A stretch of 64,000 bases of DNA, taken from NCBI GenBank assembly GCA_001604405.1, contig LVBL01000003.1:92779-156778 (forward strand). The letters are read 5' to 3'. The first letter of the stretch is position 1. Every line of letters begins with the position of its first letter. The notes under the pieces are model-generated. The model had not been told where the DNA came from. It did not search any database and worked only from the letters and a program-made list of their open reading frames with translations. Source of the DNA: Spirochaetales bacterium Spiro_10. Its GTDB lineage: Bacteria; Spirochaetota; Spirochaetia; Treponematales; Treponemataceae. The position numbers were made by a program, and so were the translations under genes. Positions 36,008 to 44,145 of the stretch are shown one piece after another.

Positions 36008-38035
36008 ATGAGAGCGACCAGGTTGTTCGCCATGGTACTAGCGTCGCAGTGTTTTCTCGTTTCGATCGCGTGGACGGAAGTCGGAGCGCGTCGGGACCCC
36101 GTGAGCCTGTACGAAAGCGGCACGGTCTTGCAGGGACGCGAGGACTGGTACGGGGCGATCGAACGGTATCAGGAGGCGGTCAAGCTCAATCCGGCTTACG
36201 CGGAAGCCTGGACGGGACTCGCAGAGTGCTTTTACGCCCTCGAGGAATACGGCCAGGCTGACGCCATGTGCGACAAGGCGCTCGCGTACAGGAGCGGCGA
36301 TCCCGGACTCCTCGCCACGAAGGGCTTCATACTCATCGGGCTCGGAAAAAACGAAGAGGCGAGCGCCGTATTCGGCCGCGTGCTGAGCGCCTGGCCCAAC
36401 GACGTGAACGCGCGCTTCGGACTCGCCGAGCTGGAGGTCGCGTCCGGCAGGGTGTCATCGGCCGCCGGCCACTATCGGGAGGCGCTGAGGCGCAGTCCGG
36501 AAAACAGGAAGGCCCTCCTTTCCCTCGCCCTGACGTCCCGCGAGGCGGGAAACGCGGCCCTCGCGCGGGAGTATCTCTCGAAGGCCATGCTGTATCACGG
36601 CGACAACCCGCAGGTCTTCTACTACGCGGGATATATCGCCTCGCTCGAGGGTGCGCAGGATGAGGCTGAGCGCCACGCGCGCACGGCGCTGTCACTGCGG
36701 CCCGATTATGACGAGGCGAACGAGCTTCTTTCGGCCGTTTTTTACCGATCGGGCCGGTACTCGGAGGTCGTTTCGGTATGCGAGGCGAGAATCGCCAAGG
36801 GTCGGGACAAACCGAGCGCCTGGTACCTGAAGACACTCGCCCTCGCGAAGATGGGAAAGGACGCCGAGGCCCTCGCGTCGGCGAGAACCGGACTGCAGGT
36901 GTCGCCGGACGACGAGATACTCCGTTCGCTCGGGGAGATGCATGCCGCGTCGTTCCTTCCGTTCGAGGACAAGAGACGCTCTGTCTGGAGCGCCTGGCAC
37001 GTTGACAAGGCGCGGACGTTCGCGGAAACGAACCTGTCCGACCAGGCGCTTCACGAATACCGGCGCGCGCTGAAGCTGGATCCCGACGACACGAGCGCGC
37101 GGCTTTCCTACGCGCGCCTGCTTCTGACAAGGGGCTATCCCGCGAGATACCTCGCCCAGCTCGAGTTCATACAGTCGCGGGGCAAGGGCACCAAGGAGAT
37201 CAACGACGCGGTCGAGTCCTATTCGCGCCTTCTTTCACAGTCCGTGCAGAGGCGCTGGAATATCAATCCGCTCCTGCTCGACAAGGCCCACGCCAAGATC
37301 GGCATTTACTACATCTCCGATCCGGGAAACATCCTCCATCCCGACTCCGAGCGCGTCACGGCCATGATGCTGGCGGACGTATTCAGCTACGACATGCGTT
37401 TTGCGGTCGAGGCGAACGAGGCCCCCGTCGGAAGCTACTCGGAGGCCTTCAGGCTGTCGCGCACCAAGGGAGAGGACTACTTCGCCATCGTTACCTTCAG
37501 CGAGAACAAGCGGGACGTGCAGATTGTCGCCGAGCTTCACGTATCGGGAACCGGCTCGCGCGCCGAGACTTTCTCGGTATACCGGACGGGAAACGACCGG
37601 TACGCCAATGCCCTCAGAAGGCTCGTCCAGATGATCGCCCAGGCCGTCCCGGTTCGCGGAGCGATCATCTCGCGCCGCCAGGCGGACGCGATCATCGACC
37701 TCGGAAAGGCCGACGGAATAAAGGAGGGCCAGAGCTTCGAGATAGTTGACGGAGGCAGGATACGGCCGCGTGGCGAAGGGCTGGGACTCGAATACGACAG
37801 CTCAACGGTACTCGCCGTTTTCTCCGCCGTGACCGTGGACGAGGACATCACGTACGGCAAGATAGAGCGGAAGGGGTTTTTCGATCGGGTTAACTCGGGA
37901 GACGCGGTGGTTCCCGTCAAACAGGAAGAGGGAAAGTCCGAAGGCGGCCAGAAGGCGGACAAAACCGTTCGCGCCGACCCCGCCCAGAAAACCTCTCCCG
38001 CGATCTTTGCCCTTTTACGGAGGATTACCCGGTAA
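36008..38035 (+). CDS. exported TPR protein with C-terminal beta domain
   Basis: 675 residues. Signal peptide about 1-25. At least seven TPR units lie between residues 30 and 390 (for example 'AYAEAWTGLAECFYALEEYGQADAMCDKAL'). A globular middle region follows, and a C-terminal part near 555-650 ('ISRRQADAIIDLGKADGIKEGQSFEIVDGG') resembles the C-terminal domain of FlgT-like envelope proteins (inference). It starts 1 nt after corC. Its final codons overlap the convergent gene by 11 nt, and its TAA lies in a hairpin loop. Confidence 0.8.
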   Translation: MRATRLFAMVLASQCFLVSIAWTEVGARRDPVSLYESGTVLQGREDWYGAIERYQEAVKLNPAYAEAWTGLAECFYALEEYGQADAMCDKALAYRSGDPGLLATKGFILIGLGKNEEASAVFGRVLSAWPNDVNARFGLAELEVASGRVSSAAGHYREALRRSPENRKALLSLALTSREAGNAALAREYLSKAMLYHGDNPQVFYYAGYIASLEGAQDEAERHARTALSLRPDYDEANELLSAVFYRSGRYSEVVSVCEARIAKGRDKPSAWYLKTLALAKMGKDAEALASARTGLQVSPDDEILRSLGEMHAASFLPFEDKRRSVWSAWHVDKARTFAETNLSDQALHEYRRALKLDPDDTSARLSYARLLLTRGYPARYLAQLEFIQSRGKGTKEINDAVESYSRLLSQSVQRRWNINPLLLDKAHAKIGIYYISDPGNILHPDSERVTAMMLADVFSYDMRFAVEANEAPVGSYSEAFRLSRTKGEDYFAIVTFSENKRDVQIVAELHVSGTGSRAETFSVYRTGNDRYANALRRLVQMIAQAVPVRGAIISRRQADAIIDLGKADGIKEGQSFEIVDGGRIRPRGEGLGLEYDSSTVLAVFSAVTVDEDITYGKIERKGFFDRVNSGDAVVPVKQEEGKSEGGQKADKTVRADPAQKTSPAIFALLRRITR

Positions 38036-39263
38036 CGGGTTGGCGGCCCGTCGCCGCCATGCGCTCGATGACGTAGTGTATCCACTCGCGCGCCTGGACG
38101 TAGTACCGGTCCTGGACGAGCAGGAATTCCAGCAAGGCTCCGCTGTATGATCCGGTAAAGAATTTCGCCTGGCCAAGATAGAAGCGGGCGCGCGCCGAAA
38201 CCTCGGGCGAACGGCGAATGGACAGGAACCTGCCCAAATCGGCGATCGTCGCCTCCCAATCCCCCGGTATGAACGATGTTTCCAGTATCTTGCGCAGGGC
38301 GTATTCCTCTCCGGCCCCGGAGGCAAGGGTATCAATCTCGAAAAGATAGGCCCTGTGGGGGATCTCGCGCGATTTCGGAGCTCCAGAGGTCATGGCGGAG
38401 ACCATCCTCTCGGTTTCGCGTGAAAAACGGTACGGCGGCCGTTCGAGTTTTCCGTCCGGATTCAGCCAGGGAAGGGGCATGGGACGGACGGGCGGCACGC
38501 CGTTTTTTTGGAACTTTGCGTACCCAGCCGAAACCTCAACGGGAACGCGGTTCGTGTTCTCGTCCGTTACGAAACGGACGTTGCCCGAAAGCACGGAGGC
38601 TTCGTCGAGGATGGCGTAGTAATAGGGCACTCCCGGAACGGGGTAGTCGACGTACGGCGTTCCCGTTTCCGCAAACGACGAGAGGACAATCGCCCCGGCA
38701 AGGCTTGTCAGGCCGGAAAAGGGCGTCGTGGAGCGGTATAACACGAGGTTTGCCCCGCGCGCGTCGGATTTCCAGGTTACGATCACGGCGTCGTTCCGTA
38801 CCATCGGCGCGAAGGCCGTGATTCGGGCGGAACCGGCCGTTACGGGCGGGGCGAAGGAGACGGCCACGAGGGTTGCGTTATTGGCGGGCAAAAAGAAGTC
38901 GAAAACGCGCCCGTCGGAACCGTACGAAAGAACGGCATAGTAATAAGAACCCGGGGCTTCTAGTACGTCGGTAAAGGTGGTCACGTTCCGCGCGACCTTT
39001 CCTATCCGCTCCGCGGAGCGGTATGTCGCGGCGGTTATGGGTTTATTATCTCTCAATATGGAACTTTCGGCAATCCTTGCGGGCGGAGCGTCCCATGAAA
39101 GGACGACCGTCTTGTCGGTAAGGGTAGCCGTCAGGCCGGATACGACGGGAGCCGGCGGTACCGCAAGGCGCCCGACTTCCATATCCGGGGAATCCTGGCC
39201 CGCGAGCGGCATATACGAGAGTAGGACTGCCAAGACCGGAATAATCGGCGATTTCATGCGCAT
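38025..39263 (-). CDS. exported protein with FnIII-like repeats
   Basis: 412 residues. ATGs at 39263 and 39257; GGGGG lies 4 and 10 nt upstream respectively, so either is possible. Signal peptide to about residue 23. Two beta-rich modules at about 38-135 and 150-245 have the fibronectin-III-like 'VVLSWDAPPARI' and 'VIVTWKSDARGANLVLYRST' strands and 'YYYAVLSYG'/'YYYAILDEA' ends. A helical C-terminal ~110 residues resembles TPR ('RARFYLGQAKFFTGSYSGALLEFLLVQDRYY'). Probably periplasmic or surface-located; function unknown. Its last 11 nt overlap the convergent TPR gene. Confidence 0.78.
   Translation of the reverse strand: MRMKSPIIPVLAVLLSYMPLAGQDSPDMEVGRLAVPPAPVVSGLTATLTDKTVVLSWDAPPARIAESSILRDNKPITAATYRSAERIGKVARNVTTFTDVLEAPGSYYYAVLSYGSDGRVFDFFLPANNATLVAVSFAPPVTAGSARITAFAPMVRNDAVIVTWKSDARGANLVLYRSTTPFSGLTSLAGAIVLSSFAETGTPYVDYPVPGVPYYYAILDEASVLSGNVRFVTDENTNRVPVEVSAGYAKFQKNGVPPVRPMPLPWLNPDGKLERPPYRFSRETERMVSAMTSGAPKSREIPHRAYLFEIDTLASGAGEEYALRKILETSFIPGDWEATIADLGRFLSIRRSPEVSARARFYLGQAKFFTGSYSGALLEFLLVQDRYYVQAREWIHYVIERMAATGRQPVTG
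38027..38040. other. hairpin with stop codon in loop, between overlapping convergent genes
   Basis: ACCCG (38027-38031) and CGGGT (38036-38040) form a perfect 5-bp stem with loop GTAA that contains the TAA of the plus-strand gene. No T-run follows on either strand. Confidence 0.45.
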
Positions 39264-39278
39264 TTTGCCCCCAAAACC

Positions 39279-39307
39279 ATTTTCGCAGTTAATTGATGAT
39301 TTGACAA
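39279..39307 (-). promoter_or_regulatory. sigma-70 promoter of the FnIII-like gene
   Basis: Minus strand TTGTCA (39302-39307), 17-nt spacer, GAAAAT (39279-39284). Its -35 hexamer shares five bases with the TTGACA of the opposite promoter, so occupancy must be mutually exclusive. Confidence 0.6.
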
Positions 39308-39329
39308 GATAATTTCTTTCCCGTATGCT
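39301..39329 (+). promoter_or_regulatory. sigma-70 promoter of the Cas2-like/prfB operon (predicted leaderless)
   Basis: Consensus TTGACA (39301-39306), 17-nt spacer, TATGCT (39324-39329). The ATG at 39335 follows after 5 nt with no ribosome-binding site between. Confidence 0.82.
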
Positions 39330-39334
39330 GATGT

Positions 39335-39655
39335 ATGTTTGTTTCCGTCATTCTGGACCCGGGCGGCGAGGAGTCAGCGCGTCAAATGGCCGAGATACTC
39401 GCCTCATACGGTTTCGAGAAGGCCCAACGGGCTTGCTGGGAATCGGCCTCGGTAAACGACCAAACCCTCGCGAAGCTCAAGCAGGAGCTGGATAGGGTAA
39501 CCGACTATTACGACGCGATACGGATGTACCAGTTTCCCGTCGATGGCGTCATGGCTGTTACCGTATTGGCGAAGAAGAAATGGAAACGGATCGTCGTTCG
39601 CCCTCCGGCGGCGGCGCGGGATGCACAGGCGCGAAAGCCGCCTACACGACAGTAA
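39335..39655 (+). CDS. solitary Cas2-like ferredoxin-fold protein
   Basis: 106 residues. The N-terminal ~85 residues match the Cas2 pattern: strand 'MFVSVILD' with Asp8 at the position of the conserved Cas2 aspartate, helix 'ARQMAEILASYGF', an aromatic strand ending in 'ACWES', helix 'LAKLKQELDRVTDYYDAIRMY', and last strands 'AVTVLAKKKWKRIVV'. The tail is basic and Pro/Ala-rich. Cas2 dimers act with Cas1 in CRISPR spacer acquisition, but no cas1, other cas gene or repeat array is present. It is predicted to be leaderless and cotranscribed with prfB 12 nt downstream. It may be a Cas2/VapD-superfamily protein with a housekeeping or toxin-like RNase role; this is inference from pattern, not a profile search. 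Confidence 0.65.
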   Translation: MFVSVILDPGGEESARQMAEILASYGFEKAQRACWESASVNDQTLAKLKQELDRVTDYYDAIRMYQFPVDGVMAVTVLAKKKWKRIVVRPPAAARDAQARKPPTRQ

Positions 39656-39667
39656 CGGGAGAAAGAC

Positions 39668-40799
39668 ATGATACTTCAGGAATGCAAAGCACCTATCGCC
39701 GAGTTGAAGGCGTTAATCCGGGAAATCTGGGGGCGTCTTTGACCCGGACGCGATAAAGGCGAAGATCGCGGAGAAAGAGGATTTTTCCGCGTCACCGGGA
39801 TTCTGGAATGACCAGAAAAAGGCCGAAAAGACCATGTCCGAGCTCAGGACCCTGAAAAACCGCGTTGAACCCTGGGAGAGCCTGATGGCCGAGGTCGCCG
39901 ATCTGGAGGCGCTCTATGAACTCGCGGAGGAGTCCTCCGACGAGTCCATGGTGCCGGAGATCGAGGGCCTGCTCGAGGTCCTTCAGGAACGCTTCGAGAA
40001 GCTCAACGTGGTCAACCTCCTTTCGGGCGAGGTTGACATGAACGACGCCTTTCTCACGATTCACGCCGGCGCGGGCGGGACCGAGGCGTGCGACTGGGCG
40101 CAAATGCTCTCCAGGATGTACGTGCGTTGGGCGGAGCGAAGGGGTTTCAAGGTTGAAACCGTCGACATGCTTGAGGCGGACGGTGGCATAAAGTCCGTTA
40201 CGCACCAGATTCGCGGCGATTACGCCTTTGGCTATCTCAAGGGCGAATCTGGGGTCCACCGTCTTGTGCGCATCAGCCCGTTTGACGCCAACGCGCGGAG
40301 ACACACCTCGTTTACGTCCGTCCATTGCTTCCCGGTACTCGACGACACCATCGAGGTTGACGTCCGTCCGGAGGATCTGCGCGTGGATACCTATCGCGCG
40401 GGAGGCGCGGGCGGTCAGCACGTCAACAAGACCGACTCTGCGGTTCGGTTTACCCACTTGCCGACGGGTATAGTGGTCGCGTGCCAATCCGAGCGTAGCC
40501 AGATAATGAACCGTCAGACCGCGATGAGCATACTCAAGGCGCGCCTGTACGAGTACTACCGGGAAAAAAAGGAACAGGAAAACCAGAAGTTCTCCGCGGA
40601 GAAAAAGGACATCTCGTGGGGAAACCAGATACGCTCGTACGTGTTTCAGCCCTATACCATGGTAAAGGATCACCGGACGAGGCACGAAACGGGAAACATA
40701 CAGGCCGTCATGGACGGTGACCTTGACCCGTTCATGGAAGCCTGGCTGAACGCCGCCTGGAAGGGCGTCCAGCTCGGGGAAGACGACGACGACCTATGA
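39668..40799 (+). CDS. prfB: peptide chain release factor 2 (programmed +1 frameshift)
   Basis: Releases nascent chains at TGA and TAA. The 24-codon first frame starts at ATG 39668 (GGGAG 6 nt upstream) and ends at an in-frame TGA (39740-39742); translation continues in the +1 frame from GAC at 39741, giving about 376 residues. The body has the 'SPF' codon-recognition tripeptide ('RISPFDANARRHTSF') and the catalytic 'GGAGGQHVNKTDSAVR' loop. Length and both motifs are typical of RF2. It follows the Cas2-like gene and overlaps the pseudo-receiver gene by 4 nt. Confidence 0.97.
39728..39743 (+). promoter_or_regulatory. RF2 autoregulatory +1 frameshift site
   Basis: An internal Shine-Dalgarno-like TGGGGG (39728-39733) lies 3 nt before CTT TGA C, the same spacing as in E. 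coli prfB. When RF2 is scarce the ribosome pauses at TGA, slips from CTT to TTT and reads on. Confidence 0.95.
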
Positions 40800-41152
40800 T
40801 CGGCATACTGTGCAGATCGACATACCTTTCCTCCTTCATCGCCGAGCGCTCGGGGCAGGGCGCTGCCGTCCTTCCGGAAGACAGGACGGCAAGCGGCATG
40901 ATGCCCGCGAAAAACTGGCTCGTGTCGTGCCTGACCGAGCGAGACGTTTCGGTGGTGCTGTACGAGCCGCGCTATTTCATCGATCCGTCCTGTTTCCGGC
41001 AGATCAGTCCGAAAACCAGATTTGTCGTCCTTTCCGGTCCCGGGGAAGAGGCCCAGGCGAAGAAGGCGATGTCGTGCGGCGCATGCGCGATACTCGCGAA
41101 GCCGGTCGACGAGCGGGACCTGGAGGGAGTGCTGAGCCTTGTCCTGGGATAG
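40796..41152 (+). CDS. degenerate receiver-like (pseudo-receiver) domain protein
   Basis: 118 residues. The second half follows the receiver pattern: strand 'RFVVLSGPG' with the conserved Ser/Thr position, then 'AKKAMSCGACAILAKPVDERDLEGVL' with the conserved Lys-Pro. The position of the phospho-accepting Asp is Glu ('VSVVLYEP'), and the acidic pair after the first strand is absent ('IGILCRST'). It should therefore not be phosphorylated and may be locked in a Glu-mimic state. It overlaps prfB by 4 nt and the PEGA gene by 14 nt. Partner unknown. Confidence 0.7.
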   Translation: MIGILCRSTYLSSFIAERSGQGAAVLPEDRTASGMMPAKNWLVSCLTERDVSVVLYEPRYFIDPSCFRQISPKTRFVVLSGPGEEAQAKKAMSCGACAILAKPVDERDLEGVLSLVLG

Positions 41153-42584
41153 GTTCGCTCTCCGGGCGTTCGCCGTGGCGGTTTGTTTTCTCGTCGCCTT
41201 TGAAACGCCGTGTCAGGAGCCTTCCTGGACGCTTGCCGCCGAACCGTTCGGGGCGGAAGGACTTCCCGACGTGTACGGGAATTTCTCCACGGTCATACCG
41301 AAGCTCGTCCTCTCCGGCATTTCAAGGATCAAGTCCCGCCTCGTTCTCGCGGAAGAGGCGCACCGGCGCGAGCTGAAAACCCTGACCGACGCGCGAATGG
41401 TCCTCGTCGAGGAACGGTCCAAGCTCGTCGACGATCTCGACAAGGTTCTGCTCGGCAACGATTCCGACGCAAGCAAGTCAAAACGCAGACGCGATATCGC
41501 CGCGCGAATCCGCGACAAGGACGATGCGATCGGCGACTATGACGGGAAAATCAAGATAAAGACCGAGGAGGCGGGCGAAGCGGCCGACTCCGTCGCCGCG
41601 ATAGGGCTCTGGAAGGACGGGCGGGAACTGTACAAGCGCAGGGAGGGAACCTCGCTGGGCAAATCCCTGCGCGAGGATTCGATATCCGGCCTCATTACGG
41701 GGAAGCTCGAGGACGTCGGCGGATACCTTCGCGCGTCGGTTACGCTCGATACGGGATTGGGACCGGACGACGCCGTAACCGTCTCCGAGGCGGTTCCTTA
41801 TGAGGACGTAGAGTCGCTCGTGTCGCTCGTCGTCTCGAAGTTCGTGCCCGCGCTGACGAACCGGAAGCCGGTAGTCCTCCGGTTCGCCGTAGCTCCCGAG
41901 GACGCGCGGCTGTTCGTCGACGGCAAGCTTGTCGTCGACAAGACGGCGCCCGTAACCGTGTTCGCGGGGAAACACTCGATCGTGGCGTCCGCCGCCGGGT
42001 ACGAATCGTCGGAGCGCGTCGCGGATTTCGGATCCCTGCGGGAGTATACGGTTAGCGTCCAGCTCGCAAAGACCGTCACGGTCACCGTCGCCTTTGACGC
42101 CAAACGGGTCGCCTCGGATCTGTACTTTCACACAAAGCACTATGGGCAGACGCCGACCGAAGCGACCTTGCCGTCGTTTCCGACCATCGGCGAGGCCGTG
42201 GCTGGTGACGTGAAAACCTACTTCATCTTCGACCCCGAACGGCTCAGGGACAAGGGCTCTCCCGCGCTCGTGATCGACGACAACAAGATGAATACGGAGA
42301 AACGCATAGAGGAGCGGAGGCGGACGCTGTACTGGTCGCTCGGTCTCCTGTACGTCTCGCTTCCGCTTTCGATGCTGTCGTACGGCGTATACGTGAACAA
42401 GCAAAACGCGTATAACGACGGGAAGCTCTCGGGATCACCGGGGGCGCTTGACGAGATCGAGGCGTGGAATACGGCGTCCAGGGTGGCTCAGGGTATAACG
42501 ATCGGCCTCGGCATCAACGCCGCGATCCAGCTGGTCCGGTATATCCTCGCGGCCGACCAGACCATACCGAAGGAAGCGCGCTGA
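41139..42584 (+). CDS. exported PEGA-domain membrane protein
   Basis: 481 residues. The start is TTG at 41139 inside the previous gene, with GGAGGG about 10 nt upstream. Signal peptide to about residue 25. A long charged coiled-coil stretch (about 65-160), a beta domain, a PEGA-type repeat ('PEDARLFVDGKLVVDKTAPVTVFAGKHSIVASAAGYES', about 250-290), and C-terminal hydrophobic segments near 390-410 and 450-470. PEGA domains are surface or periplasmic beta modules. Function unknown. Confidence 0.78.
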   Translation: MSWDRFALRAFAVAVCFLVAFETPCQEPSWTLAAEPFGAEGLPDVYGNFSTVIPKLVLSGISRIKSRLVLAEEAHRRELKTLTDARMVLVEERSKLVDDLDKVLLGNDSDASKSKRRRDIAARIRDKDDAIGDYDGKIKIKTEEAGEAADSVAAIGLWKDGRELYKRREGTSLGKSLREDSISGLITGKLEDVGGYLRASVTLDTGLGPDDAVTVSEAVPYEDVESLVSLVVSKFVPALTNRKPVVLRFAVAPEDARLFVDGKLVVDKTAPVTVFAGKHSIVASAAGYESSERVADFGSLREYTVSVQLAKTVTVTVAFDAKRVASDLYFHTKHYGQTPTEATLPSFPTIGEAVAGDVKTYFIFDPERLRDKGSPALVIDDNKMNTEKRIEERRRTLYWSLGLLYVSLPLSMLSYGVYVNKQNAYNDGKLSGSPGALDEIEAWNTASRVAQGITIGLGINAAIQLVRYILAADQTIPKEAR

Positions 42585-42607
42585 CGCGCGCGAAGGGGAG
42601 AAGCGAA

Positions 42608-43489
42608 GTGGCACGTTTGGGTTTTGCCGAGAGTCTTAAGCGCCTGTTTTCCGCGCACGCGAAGATCGATTCCGCTTTTTTCGAGGAGTTGGCCGACAGG
42701 CTCGTCGAGGCCGATCTGGGGGCAAAAACGGCTTTTGAGGTCGTGGAAGGCCTTGAGCGCGCGTGCCGCTCGGAGGGAATCGGGGATCGCGAATCGATAC
42801 TCGAAAGGCTTTCTTCCACGCTCGTGCCGTGGGTCGGCGAAGCGCGGTTCGCCCCCCGCGCCGGATCGGTTTCCGTATATCTCGTGCTCGGAGTGAACGG
42901 CGTCGGGAAGACGACCTCCGTCGCGAAAATGGCGAAATGGTACCGCGACCGGGAAGGCGTCCCGATAATCCTCGCCGCGGCCGATACGTTCCGCGCGGCG
43001 GCGATCGAGCAGCTGCAGCTTCACGGACAGCGGACCGATACGAGGGTCGTCGCCCACCAGAACGGCTCGGATCCCGGCGCGGTCGTGTTTTCCGCCTGCG
43101 ACGCCGCGCGCGCCCAGGGCGGCGCGCTCGTGATCGCCGATACCGCCGGACGCCTTCACAACAAGGAGAACCTCGTGCGGGAACTGCAGAAGATCGACAG
43201 GATCGCGTCGACTCGCGCGGACGAGGGCTGTTACCGGAAATTCCTCGTGCTCGACGCCACGACCGGCCAAAACGCCCTGAGGCAGGCGGAGTCCTTTCAT
43301 TCGGCCGTCGGTGTCGATGCCGTCATCCTGACCAAGTACGACTCGACGGCAAGCGGCGGTATCGCCGTGGCCGTCGGAAAGGAGCTTGGGCTTCCCGTAG
43401 CCTTTGTCGGAACCGGGGAGGGTCTCGGGGATTTTGCGCCCTTCGACGCCCGTGCCTACCTTAACGATCTTCTCGGGACGCGGGTATAA
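42608..43489 (+). CDS. ftsY: signal recognition particle receptor FtsY
   Basis: 293 residues from the GTG at 42608 (GGGGAG 7 nt upstream); the open frame extends further up but only as a shadow of the PEGA gene. This is a short FtsY without the acidic A domain: N domain 'FFEELADRLVEADLGAKTAFEVVEGL', then the G domain with 'GVNGVGKTTSVAKMA' (G1), 'DTFRAAAIEQL', 'DTAGRLHNKENLVREL' and 'TKYDSTASGG'. It docks SRP-ribosome complexes at the inner membrane. Start of a membrane-biogenesis stretch with lolCDE. Confidence 0.96.
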   Translation: MARLGFAESLKRLFSAHAKIDSAFFEELADRLVEADLGAKTAFEVVEGLERACRSEGIGDRESILERLSSTLVPWVGEARFAPRAGSVSVYLVLGVNGVGKTTSVAKMAKWYRDREGVPIILAAADTFRAAAIEQLQLHGQRTDTRVVAHQNGSDPGAVVFSACDAARAQGGALVIADTAGRLHNKENLVRELQKIDRIASTRADEGCYRKFLVLDATTGQNALRQAESFHSAVGVDAVILTKYDSTASGGIAVAVGKELGLPVAFVGTGEGLGDFAPFDARAYLNDLLGTRV

Positions 43490-44145
43490 TGGACCGGACT
43501 CGTGGTCGTACGTTCGTTATCCTGTCTCTTGTTTTTTTGTCCCGGGCGGCGCAGGCGCAGGTCCAACCGCAGGACGATGCCGCTTCGCCGGAACCAGGGG
43601 TCAAACCCGTCGCCGCATACGCGAAGACAACGCGGGACTCGGTCGCCATAGCGGGAAGGGACGTGTGGTATCTGGAGGAATTCGACGCGCGAGAGAGGCC
43701 TTCGAGCGCGGTGCGCTGGGAAAAGGGCGAGATAACCGAGCGTACGACCTGGTTCTACCACGACAATTCGGACGTGGTTCGCCTGTCGGTACGAACGGGC
43801 GCGGACGGATCGACCGAGTCGGAATTCGACGAGTCGGGAAGGTGCGTCGGCATGGTCGTTGTCGACGTCTCCGGCAGCGAGACGAGATATCGGTACGCCT
43901 ACGATTCCCAGGGCAGGCTGTCGGAATCCTGGACCGAGGACGGAAAAAAAAGCGTTCGCGTGACGTACGCCTACCGCCCGGACGGTTCCCTTTCCGAGCG
44001 GAAGGTGTTTACCGACGGGAGCATCACCCTTGTTGCCTCGTATCGCGACGACGACAACTGGGTGGAAACGGCGTATTTTGGAGGAGTTCCCATACTTGTC
44101 GTGGAATATGTCAACGGAGTCCGGAGGAAGGGGAATCGTGAATAG
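43489..44145 (+). CDS. exported protein with YD-like beta repeats
   Basis: 218 residues. Signal peptide 1-23 ('FVILSLVFLSRAAQAQ'). The mature part is made of short beta units of the 'YRYAYDSQGRLSESWTEDGK' type, reminiscent of YD or antitoxin-component repeats. It starts within the ftsY stop (TAATG) and overlaps lolC by 8 nt, so it is likely cotranslated with the lipoprotein exporter. It could be an accessory of lipoprotein sorting, but nothing in the sequence proves this. Confidence 0.72.
   Translation: MDRTRGRTFVILSLVFLSRAAQAQVQPQDDAASPEPGVKPVAAYAKTTRDSVAIAGRDVWYLEEFDARERPSSAVRWEKGEITERTTWFYHDNSDVVRLSVRTGADGSTESEFDESGRCVGMVVVDVSGSETRYRYAYDSQGRLSESWTEDGKKSVRVTYAYRPDGSLSERKVFTDGSITLVASYRDDDNWVETAYFGGVPILVVEYVNGVRRKGNRE

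Noticed and set aside
36008..38035. Horizontal transfer or mobile element among the many TPR genes
   Set aside because: Base composition and codon use look like the neighbours; there are no terminal repeats, integrase or transposase.
39335..39655. CRISPR locus around the Cas2-like gene
   Set aside because: No direct-repeat array, cas1 or other cas gene is visible anywhere in the window.
39668..39742. Broken prfB (pseudogene or sequencing frameshift)
   Set aside because: The break occurs precisely at the conserved RF2 recoding site with SD-like stretch and CTT TGA C, so it is programmed.
43461..43490. TTAACG-18-TATAAT promoter at the ftsY end
   Set aside because: The TATAAT overlaps the ATG of the next gene, so a transcript from it would miss that start; it may be chance, or at most an internal promoter for lolCDE.
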